8,131 nt of DNA from positions 1-8,131 of the forward strand of contig CAZGTQ010000091.1 in assembly GCA_964528575.1 (NCBI GenBank), written 5' to 3'. A program made the position numbers and the translations under genes. Shown here piece by piece: positions 1 through 5,712 of this stretch (position 1 is its first letter; every line of letters begins with the position of its first letter). Under the pieces are notes generated by a model. That model saw nothing but the letters and a program-made list of their open reading frames with translations. It searched no databases and was not told the DNA's origin. The stretch is from CAZGTQ01 sp964528575. Lineage in GTDB: Bacteria > Planctomycetota > UBA1135 > GCA-002686595.

Positions 1-257
1 CCTGGGACGACTTCCTCCTGCCGCTGACCTTCGACGCCTACACGTACTTCTCGCTCACCAGCGCGAACCAGGGTCCGTTCGTGGGGACGCTCGGCGTCAT
101 CGACCCGCTCGGCTCGGGATCGGCGTCGATCGTCCTGCCACCGGGAGGCGCGGCGAGCCTCGCCGGCCTCACGCTTCACCACCTGGCGGTCGCCCTCACC
201 CCTTCGGGCCCGCTCGGATTCGTCACGAACGCCGCGCCGTTGACACTCGTCCCGTAA
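1..257 (+). CDS. C-terminal end of a probable secreted or surface protein (5' end outside the window)
   Basis: The frame is open from base 3 to a TAA at 255-257, giving 84 residues beginning WDDFLLPLTF and ending NAAPLTLVP. The segment is rich in hydrophobic and small residues and alternates like beta strands: GTLGVIDPLGSGSAS, a proline/glycine stretch, then GLTLHHLAVAL and a closing strand. There are no catalytic motifs. It resembles the short C-terminal domain found on many large exported proteins of high-GC Planctomycetota, and it looks like the last part of the subtilase at 5713-8046 (same order: Gly-rich strand, LP or VP turn, hydrophobic strand, short last strand). The role is unknown; secretion, folding or surface attachment are possible. 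The frame choice is supported by sensible composition and a clean stop. The function of the whole protein cannot be told from this fragment. Confidence 0.75.
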   Translation, partial: WDDFLLPLTFDAYTYFSLTSANQGPFVGTLGVIDPLGSGSASIVLPPGGAASLAGLTLHHLAVALTPSGPLGFVTNAAPLTLVP

Positions 258-377
258 AGAGGCTCCGGGCTCCGCCGTCTCACGCGGATGCGACCCTGGC
301 CTCCGGCGCCGCACGCGATCCTGGACCACCTCGCCAAGCGCGACGGGGGCGGCTGAGCGCCCGGCCGCGCGGCGCGC

Positions 378-1844
378 TCACCAGCCGACGAAGTAGAAGA
401 GCAGGTCCGCGTTCCGGTCGAGGTAGAGGTGAGCGTACTCCTCGCCGAACTCCCAACTGATAACGAGGTGGACCTTCCACCCGTACGGTCCGAGCCGGTC
501 CGGAGGGCGCTCGAGCAAGCGCGCGTGGCCTATCCGGCCCTTCGGCGAGAGCGAGAGCCGCCGCGACCACGCAAGCTCTTCGCCGTCGACGCACTGCAGC
601 ACGAAGGCGTCGTCGAGCTCGCACAGGCGCAGCTTCCTCGTGCCGTCCAGGTCGACCGAGCCCGCCGCAGGCAGCAGCTCCTCGCCCTCGTGCGGGAGCC
701 CCGCGAAAGGCCCGTCGTCGGCCGTGCAGATCATGGCGGCGTAGAGCGCGGGACGTTCGAGCTGCGCGCGGAACCAGCGGCCGAGCACCTCGAGCTCGGC
801 GCGCCGCGCGCTCTCGTCGCCCTCGAAAGAGAGCCGCGGCGCGAACGGCTGCACTGCGAGGAACCGCGCCGCGAGCCGCGCGGTCTCGAGCTGCTCGTCG
901 GTCCACGTCGGCGCCGCGTGGAGCGGACCCAGCGCCGTGACCATGCGCGGGACGACGACCCACCAGACGGCGTCGGCGAGCGGCACGAGGGGCTCGAGCA
1001 GCGCGCTCGGCTCGTCCGTCGTTTCCTTCGGGAAGAGCTCGGCCAGCCCGGCCTCCGCCTCGGCGACGCTTCCGAGCCGGATGCCGACGAGCGTCACGAT
1101 CCGGTCGACGTCGAGGACGCCGCCGTTCTCGAGGATCGGCTCCCACAGGCGCGAGCTGCGGAACGGCTCGACGCCCGGCCACTCGAAGGGACGCTCGCCG
1201 GCCGGCAGGGTCGAGCGATCGAACGTCCGCTCGCCCGCGGGCTCCGCTCCGGACTCGAGCGCCCGCAGCAACTCGGCGCCGACGAAGCTGACCTCGCTGA
1301 GGCGCACGTCCGCTACGCGGAAGTGCTCCTCGGGGATCGGCTCGTCGACCGCGACGCGCAGGACGCGTGTACGCGTCTCCATCTGGCCCATCTTCATCTC
1401 GTCGCCCATCGACACGCCGTTCCAGACCCACATCGTCGTCGTCGAGACCTGATCGCGGCGCTCCCAGCGGTCGCACGTCAGGCCCGCGATCTCGTCGGTG
1501 CCGACCTTCTCCGCTCCGCTCTCGGCGAGCAAGGCCTCGGTCACCACGCCCGGCTGCATCGAGAGCAGCGTGCGCGACATCCACTGCTTCGTGCCGGTGC
1601 GTTCCTCGACGTCGATCGAGTAACGCCAGCGGCCGATCCGGACGTCCAGCGACCGGCCCATCGACGACTCGGAGTGCTGGGCGGAGCGGTCGCCGGCGCG
1701 ATCGACGAACAGCGTTCTGCGCGTGGCGCCGCCCATCCGCTCGCTCATCGTGCCGCCCGTCTCGTACTCGACGACCAGCGTCGTGAACGGCTGCTCGTCC
1801 GGCTCTCGAGCGACGAGGAGCGCTGCGATCAAGATTGCGATCAT
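378..1844 (-). CDS. Secreted protein with DUF4412-like N-terminal half, function unknown (488 aa)
   Basis: The protein begins MIAILIAALLVA, a short hydrophobic stretch that can serve as a signal peptide although it has no basic residue before it; the mature part would begin near residue 13. Residues about 20-178 read like the DUF4412/LolA-like beta fold: a strand TTLVVEYETGG, the motif DEIAGLTCDRWE at 117-128, MWVWNGV at 138-144 and EPIPEEHFRV at 168-177. Residues 180-430 are mostly helical and not recognised. The last 33 residues are aromatic-rich (WKVHLVISWEFGEEYAHLYL, then FYFVGW at the end) and probably form a final beta sheet. The ATG at 1842-1844 is chosen because GGAGGG lies 4 bases upstream and the hydrophobic start follows. 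A longer reading frame on the same strand, in another frame, is Arg-rich and was discarded. The gene is tail-to-tail with gene 1 and divergent from the metallopeptidase. Codons are slightly less GC-biased than in its neighbours (AGA, TTG and GCA occur). The role is unknown; periplasmic or envelope location is inferred. Confidence 0.8.
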   Translation of the reverse strand: MIAILIAALLVAREPDEQPFTTLVVEYETGGTMSERMGGATRRTLFVDRAGDRSAQHSESSMGRSLDVRIGRWRYSIDVEERTGTKQWMSRTLLSMQPGVVTEALLAESGAEKVGTDEIAGLTCDRWERRDQVSTTTMWVWNGVSMGDEMKMGQMETRTRVLRVAVDEPIPEEHFRVADVRLSEVSFVGAELLRALESGAEPAGERTFDRSTLPAGERPFEWPGVEPFRSSRLWEPILENGGVLDVDRIVTLVGIRLGSVAEAEAGLAELFPKETTDEPSALLEPLVPLADAVWWVVVPRMVTALGPLHAAPTWTDEQLETARLAARFLAVQPFAPRLSFEGDESARRAELEVLGRWFRAQLERPALYAAMICTADDGPFAGLPHEGEELLPAAGSVDLDGTRKLRLCELDDAFVLQCVDGEELAWSRRLSLSPKGRIGHARLLERPPDRLGPYGWKVHLVISWEFGEEYAHLYLDRNADLLFYFVGW

Positions 1845-2004
1845 GGTTCCCTCCGCGGCGCAGGCTACCAGCGCATCCGATCACGCGGCGCCGGTATCTC
1901 CCCGGCTACGCAGCGGGCGCCGCGACAGCGGCGGAGACGCCGGGTGCGTCGGCCGCACGATGCGCGCCCTGGATGCCGCGACCGGCGTGGCGCATGCTCT
2001 GGGC
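1845..2004. promoter_or_regulatory. Divergent intergenic region between the DUF4412-like gene and the metallopeptidase
   Basis: About 160 bases separate the two divergent starts, so both promoters should lie here. On the minus strand there is TAGCCT near 1862-1867. On the plus strand CATGCT at 1993-1998 sits six bases before the ATG at 2005, a placement that would give a leaderless message if it is a -10 element. No clear operator palindrome was seen. An in-frame ATG at 1960 is an alternative start for the metallopeptidase and would shorten the region. The promoter assignments are inference from weak matches. Confidence 0.35.
1849..1854 (-). promoter_or_regulatory. Shine-Dalgarno sequence GGAGGG for the DUF4412-like gene
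   Basis: On the minus strand the sequence reads GGAGGG, then AACC, then ATG. This is the strongest ribosome binding site in the window and fixes the start at 1844. A weak -10-like TAGCCT lies just upstream (1862-1867, minus strand), without a recognisable -35. Confidence 0.7.
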
Positions 2005-3381
2005 ATGTTCGTCTGCTCGCTGATCGCGCTCCTGCCGTTCGCCGCCGCTCCGCAAGAGCTCGCGCCGGCGCCGGCCGAGCTGCGCGCCGTCGCCGAGGGC
2101 GAGCACTTCCGCGTCGTGTGCCACTTCGACGACGAGCGCGCGGCCGCGCAGGCGCTCGCCGCGGCCGAGCGCGTCTGGCCGCACGCGGTCGAGCTGCTCG
2201 GCGCGCAGCGCCACGAGCTGCGCGACAAGCGCGAGGTGCACCTGTACCGCGAGCTCGCGGAGTACGAGGCGGCCGACGAACGCCTGACCCGGGGCACGTT
2301 CCGGCGCAACCAGGCGTTCTCCAGCCACGAGGAGCGCTCGTCGCACGTCATGGTGCAGCCGCCGGTGTCGGACGCCGTGCTCGCCGAGCTCGGTCTGCCG
2401 ACCCAGACGCTGCGCCAGGTCGCGCACGAGGCGGCGCACCTCGCGTCGTACGAGACGCTCGCGAGCTATCGCTTCCATCCGCACTGGTTCGCGGAGGGCT
2501 TCTCGTGCTTCGTCGAGCAGCGCGTCGCGGAGGAGCTCGGCATCAGCGCGGGCGTCGAGCTCGACCCGATCCCGTCGACGTTCCTCGTGATCCTGCGCCG
2601 GCTCGATGCCGCGGGGCGCTTGCCGAGCGCGGACGAGCTCCTCGCCGACGCGGGCGCCGCGCTCGGCTTCGACGAGGGCTACGCGCTCGCGTGGGGCCTC
2701 TTCCGCACGCTGCAGGACGGCGGGCGGCGCCGCGCGAAGCTCGTCGCGCTCGCGAAGGAGCTCGGCCGGCTGCCTGGCGACGCGGGTCTCGCGGCCGCGC
2801 TCCACGAGCGCGCGCTCGAGCGCTTCGGCGAGCGCGAGCTCGAGCGCGTGGACGCGGACCTGCTCGAGTGGATCCGCTCGAGCGACCCGCGCTGGGAGCA
2901 GCCGTGGCGCAACCTCGACACGTCCGGCGAGCCGTGGCTGCAGTCGGCGTTCGGCGGTGCGCGCGCGCTCGCGTGGGCGCAGGGCGCTCCGCTCGCGACG
3001 CCGTTCGCGGTCGGCGGAGAGTTCGAGCTCCTCGACGGCGTCGGCGACCAGTGCAACGTGCACCTCGAGCTGCCGGGCGGCGGCTGGCTGATGGTCGCGT
3101 TCAAGCGGAGCTTCGGCGTGTCGCTGTTCGAGCACGTGCCGAGCCGCGCGGAGGCGGACCAGTGGCGGCTCGTCGGCGAGGTCGCGAGCGAGCGCACCGC
3201 CGCCGAGGGCCCGGTCCCGTTCCGCGTCGAGGTCGACCAGCGCGCGCTGCGCGTGCTCGTCGGCGGCGAGCACGTGCTCGCAGCCGAGATGGAGCAGGAC
3301 TGGCTCCCGCCGCGCCGCTGGGGGCTCGGCTGCCAGAAGCGCACGGCGGTGCGCTGGCGCGACGTCGGACCGCGCGAGTAG
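2005..3381 (+). CDS. Exported zinc metallopeptidase, gluzincin (peptidase MA-like) type, with C-terminal beta-sandwich
   Basis: With the start at 2005 the protein has 458 residues. Residues 1-16 (MFVCSLIALLPFAAAP) look like a signal peptide, followed by a Pro/Ala linker. The zinc site is HEAAH at 141-145, and the likely third ligand is E164 in HPHWFAEGFSCFVEQ, 19 residues further on, the spacing of gluzincins of the peptidase MA clan. Residues 200-300 are helical, as expected for the rest of the peptidase. Residues about 335-455 form a beta-rich domain (GEFELLDGVGDQ, PFRVEVDQRALRVLVGGEHV, RRWGLG) that resembles a concanavalin/LamG-type sandwich and might bind carbohydrate or another surface ligand. 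Hydrolysis of peptides outside the cytoplasm is inferred; the substrate is unknown. The frame is open far upstream to 1723, but that part is antisense to the DUF4412-like gene and lacks protein-like composition. The ATG at 1960 is a second possible start. No Shine-Dalgarno sequence precedes either. Probably first gene of the unit with the two genes downstream. Confidence 0.82.
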   Translation: MFVCSLIALLPFAAAPQELAPAPAELRAVAEGEHFRVVCHFDDERAAAQALAAAERVWPHAVELLGAQRHELRDKREVHLYRELAEYEAADERLTRGTFRRNQAFSSHEERSSHVMVQPPVSDAVLAELGLPTQTLRQVAHEAAHLASYETLASYRFHPHWFAEGFSCFVEQRVAEELGISAGVELDPIPSTFLVILRRLDAAGRLPSADELLADAGAALGFDEGYALAWGLFRTLQDGGRRRAKLVALAKELGRLPGDAGLAAALHERALERFGERELERVDADLLEWIRSSDPRWEQPWRNLDTSGEPWLQSAFGGARALAWAQGAPLATPFAVGGEFELLDGVGDQCNVHLELPGGGWLMVAFKRSFGVSLFEHVPSRAEADQWRLVGEVASERTAAEGPVPFRVEVDQRALRVLVGGEHVLAAEMEQDWLPPRRWGLGCQKRTAVRWRDVGPRE

Positions 3382-3409
3382 CGCCCTTCCCCGGCCGTCG
3401 CCCGGCCTC

Positions 3410-3415
3410 CATACT
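3410..3415 (+). promoter_or_regulatory. Possible -10 element (CATACT) close to the start of the kynureninase-like gene
   Basis: The 42-base gap between the metallopeptidase stop and the ATG at 3424 contains CATACT eight bases before the ATG and no Shine-Dalgarno sequence. CATACT matches four of six bases of the TATAAT consensus; the hexamer 17 bases upstream (TTCCCC) matches the -35 poorly. If active, it would start a leaderless or nearly leaderless message. The gene could equally be read only as part of the upstream unit. Confidence 0.25.
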
Positions 3416-3423
3416 GCGCTCGC

Positions 3424-4611
3424 ATGCAGACGCGGGCGACGGACCTCAAGGCGGGCTTCACGGGCTTCCTGCGCGGGCTCGGCTCGCGGCTGCACTTCGC
3501 CGCGCACAGCCACCACCTGTGGCCCGACGTGACGCGCGAGGCGCACGCGCGCGCCTGGAGCGTCGCTGCGGAGCTCGTCGACGAGAAGTGGGCGAAGAGC
3601 ATCTTCGGCGAGCTCGCCCCCGCGGTGCAGGCGCACGTCGCGCGCATCCTCGGGCTCTCGAATCCCGCGACGGTCGCGCTCGCGCCGAACACGCACGAGC
3701 TCGTCGCGCGGATCTTTTCCGGATTGCCGCGGCCGGCGCGCGTGCTGACGACCGACGGCGAGTTCCACAGCTTCGAGCGGCAGCGGCGGCGTTGGAGCGA
3801 GGCGGGGCGCGCGCGCTTCGACGTCGTGCCCGTCGAGCCGTTCGCGTCGTTCGAGGAGCGCTTCCTCGACGCCGCGGCCGCGGCCGAGCACGACGCGATC
3901 TTCGTCAGTCACGTCTTCTTCCGCACGGGCTTCGTCTTCGGCCGTTTCCGCGAGGTCGTCGAGCGCGTGCCGCGCTCGACCGTCGTCGTCTTCGACGGCT
4001 ACCACGCGTTCCTGGCGCTGCCGACCGACCTCGGCGACGTCGAGGCGCGAGCCTTCTACCTCGCCGGCGGCTACAAGTACGCGATGAGCGGCGAGGGCGC
4101 GTGCTTCGCGCACTGCCCCGACGGCTATGTCGAGCGTCCGGTCGACACCGGGTGGTTCGCCGACTTCGACGCGCTCGAGGGCGCGGGCGCGGACGACGCG
4201 GTCGCGTACGGGCCGCACGGCCAGCGCTTGCTCGGCGCGACGTTCGACCCGACTCCGTTGTTCCGCCTGCGCGCGGTGCTCGACTGGCTCGCGGAGCTCG
4301 GCGTGAGCGTCGAGGACGTGCACGCGCACGTGCGGCGCCTGCAGGCGCGCTTCCTCGAGCGCGTCGCGGCGGGCGAGCTGGCGGGCTTCGACGCGGCCGC
4401 GCTCGTCCCCGGCCGCGAGGTTCTCGACCGCGGCCACTTCCTCGCGTTCCGCACGCCGGCGGCGGGCGAGCTGCACGCGCGCCTGCTCGAACGCGGCGTG
4501 ATCACCGACCACCGCGGCGACGTGCTGCGGCTCGGCTTCGGCGTCTACCACGACGAGGGCGACGTCGACGCGCTGTGCGAGCGCATCCGCGAGCTCGGAC
4601 GGCGGCGCTGA
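3424..4611 (+). CDS. Kynureninase-like PLP-dependent enzyme (class V aminotransferase fold)
   Basis: The product has 395 residues, close to the usual 400-420 of kynureninases, and no signal peptide, so it is cytoplasmic. The N-terminus has the active-site loop LHFAAHSHHLWPD (23-35). The phosphate-binding turn is around APNTHELVARI (87-97). FDGYHAF (190-196) supplies the Asp that binds the PLP pyridine nitrogen (D191), with H194. The Schiff-base lysine is K218 in GGYKYAMSGEG, which parallels the SYKYLNGGPG motif of kynureninase. GWFADFDALEG (243-253) and GATFDPTPLFRL (271-282) match the kynureninase regions GWxGH and GTPPV. R369 in LRLGFGVYHDEGDV is the probable substrate-carboxylate arginine. 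Kynureninase cleaves kynurenine to anthranilate and alanine; whether this protein does so, or acts on another amino acid such as a cysteine derivative, is not settled by sequence. No other kynurenine-pathway gene is near. Its stop shares one base with the next start (TGATG), so the two are probably translated together. Confidence 0.85.
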   Translation: MQTRATDLKAGFTGFLRGLGSRLHFAAHSHHLWPDVTREAHARAWSVAAELVDEKWAKSIFGELAPAVQAHVARILGLSNPATVALAPNTHELVARIFSGLPRPARVLTTDGEFHSFERQRRRWSEAGRARFDVVPVEPFASFEERFLDAAAAAEHDAIFVSHVFFRTGFVFGRFREVVERVPRSTVVVFDGYHAFLALPTDLGDVEARAFYLAGGYKYAMSGEGACFAHCPDGYVERPVDTGWFADFDALEGAGADDAVAYGPHGQRLLGATFDPTPLFRLRAVLDWLAELGVSVEDVHAHVRRLQARFLERVAAGELAGFDAAALVPGREVLDRGHFLAFRTPAAGELHARLLERGVITDHRGDVLRLGFGVYHDEGDVDALCERIRELGRRR

Positions 4612-5633
4612 TGCGCGCTGCGCTCGTCCCGCTCGCGCTCGCCGCGCTCGGCGCCGCCGCGGCCGTGCAGGACGCCGACCTGCAGGACGTTGTCGTGCAG
4701 GACGTCGGGCCGCCGCCGGTGGACGAGCTCGAGCTCGAGCGCTTCCTCGAGGTGCCGCTCGGGCTGCCCGCGGACGCGGCGCCGCCGCTCGAGCGCGCGC
4801 GCTTCGACCTGGGCCGGCGGCTGTTCTTCGACGTCGTCCTGTCGGTGGACCGCTCGACGTCGTGCGCGTCGTGCCATCGGCCCGAGCACGGCTTCGCGCA
4901 TCCCGAGCGCTTCCCCGCGGGCGCGCACGGGCGGCGGACGGCGCGCTCGGTGCCGGCGCTCCTCAACCGCGGCTTCGGGCGCGCGCAGATGTGGGACGGC
5001 CGCTTCGCGACGCTCGAGGAGCAGGTCGTCGAGCCGATCCGCAACCCCGACGAGATGGCGCTGCCGCTCGACGAGGCCGTCGCGCGGCTCGCGGCGGACG
5101 CGAGCTACGCCGCGGCGTTCGAGCACGCGTTCGAGGGGCCCGTGAGCGAGCGCAGCCTCGCGGCCGCGCTCGCGGCGTTCGTCGGCCGCATCTTCTCGGG
5201 CGGCACGGCGGTCGACCGCTTCCAGGCCGGCAGCTTCGGCGCGCTGACGCCCGACGAGCGCGGCGGGCTGTGGATCTTCGAGAGCAAGGGCCGCTGCTGG
5301 CGCTGCCACGCGGGCGCGCTGTTCACCGACGAGGGCTTCCACAACACGGGGGTCGGGGCGCGGGAGGGCGAGCCCGAGGACGGGCGCTTCGCCGTCACCG
5401 GCGACCCGGCCGACCGCGGCCGCTTCAAGACGCCCACGCTGCGCGGCCTGGCCGCGACCGCGCCGTACATGCACGACGGGAGCCTCGCGACGCTCGCGGA
5501 CGTCGTCGCGTTCTACCGCGACGGCGGCCGGCCCAACGCGAACCTCGACCCGCAGATGGAGCCGCTCGCGCTCACCGACCGCGAGGCGGAGCTCCTGCTC
5601 GCCTTCCTGCGCGCGCTCTCGCCGCCGGGCTGA
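4611..5633 (+). CDS. Exported di-heme cytochrome c peroxidase / MauG-family protein
   Basis: The protein has 340 residues, typical of the CCP_MauG family (PF03150). Residues 1-20 form a signal peptide ending AAAAVQ, and three VQDAD-like pentapeptides follow (19-33). Heme 1 is CASCH at 85-89 after FDLGRRLFFDVVLSVDRST; heme 2 is CWRCH at 229-233. W128 in MWDGRFATLEEQ is the conserved tryptophan between the hemes. The HDG motif (288-290) is followed 14 residues after its His by Y302 in VVAFY. That position holds the Met ligand in classical bacterial peroxidases and Tyr in MauG, so this looks like a MauG-type enzyme rather than a simple peroxidase. It would use hydrogen peroxide in the periplasm, either to detoxify it or to oxidise a protein substrate. 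The start at 4611 is preferred because it overlaps the previous stop (TGATG) and begins a signal peptide; the same frame is open back to 429 but that is not coding. No maturation genes or protein substrate lie in the window. Confidence 0.9.
   Translation: MRAALVPLALAALGAAAAVQDADLQDVVVQDVGPPPVDELELERFLEVPLGLPADAAPPLERARFDLGRRLFFDVVLSVDRSTSCASCHRPEHGFAHPERFPAGAHGRRTARSVPALLNRGFGRAQMWDGRFATLEEQVVEPIRNPDEMALPLDEAVARLAADASYAAAFEHAFEGPVSERSLAAALAAFVGRIFSGGTAVDRFQAGSFGALTPDERGGLWIFESKGRCWRCHAGALFTDEGFHNTGVGAREGEPEDGRFAVTGDPADRGRFKTPTLRGLAATAPYMHDGSLATLADVVAFYRDGGRPNANLDPQMEPLALTDREAELLLAFLRALSPPG
4665..4709 (+). repeat. Three tandem 15-base units encoding VQDAD / LQDVV / VQDVG
   Basis: Three head-to-tail 15-base units start at 4665, 4680 and 4695. 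Each begins with GTGCAGGACG or CTGCAGGACG and the last five bases vary. They are in frame and encode an acidic Gln-Asp spacer just after the predicted signal peptide of the di-heme protein. They probably form a flexible linker. Copy number could vary between strains by slippage. Confidence 0.7.
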
Positions 5634-5641
5634 GCTCTCGC

Positions 5642-5670
5642 GTGACCGCGTCGAGGACGGCGCCTAGGCT
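5642..5670 (+). promoter_or_regulatory. Candidate sigma-70-type promoter for the subtilase gene
   Basis: In the 79-base gap after the di-heme gene, GTGACC (5642-5647; four of six matches to TTGACA) is separated by 17 bases from TAGGCT (5665-5670; three of six matches to TATAAT). The spacing is ideal and the matches are modest. The implied leader of about 35 bases contains a small hairpin, CCTTC at 5679-5683 pairing with GAAGG at 5691-5695 over a 7-base loop, directly before the ribosome binding site. Confidence 0.4.
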
Positions 5671-5700
5671 CCGCGGACCCTTCCGCCCCCGAAGGACCTC

Positions 5701-5704
5701 GGAG
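5701..5704 (+). promoter_or_regulatory. Ribosome binding site GGAG for the subtilase gene
   Basis: GGAG lies eight bases before the ATG at 5713, a normal spacing, and supports that start. A second purine run, GAAGGA at 5691-5696, is too far upstream and is partly held in the small hairpin. Confidence 0.55.
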
Positions 5705-5712
5705 CCGAGAAC

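Noticed and set aside
361..377. A GC-rich partial inverted repeat (CCGGCCGCGCGG) as terminator for the minus-strand gene
   Set aside because: The self-complementarity is irregular, expected in such GC-rich DNA, and there is no T-run after it in the transcribed direction.
280..1884. A 534-codon minus-strand frame over the DUF4412-like gene
   Set aside because: It is a +1/-1 shadow, extremely Arg-rich, without motifs or ribosome binding site; the 488-residue frame has strands, conserved motifs and a strong Shine-Dalgarno sequence.
1723..2004. N-terminal extension of the metallopeptidase to the ATG at 1723
   Set aside because: The extension overlaps the start of the divergent gene, is Ser/Ala/Arg-rich without structure, and would bury the signal peptide that begins at 2005.
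1906..4551. An 881-codon minus-strand frame
   Set aside because: It is antisense to the metallopeptidase and the kynureninase-like gene, both of which have clear catalytic motifs. Its composition (Arg, Ala, Glu, Val) is that of a reverse-complement shadow.
429..4610. A plus-strand frame open for more than 5 kb, ending with the di-heme gene
   Set aside because: Only the part from 4611 has a signal peptide and family motifs. The upstream part is antisense to the DUF4412-like gene and out of frame with two recognisable genes, with Arg/Ala-rich composition. Long stop-free frames are expected at this GC content.
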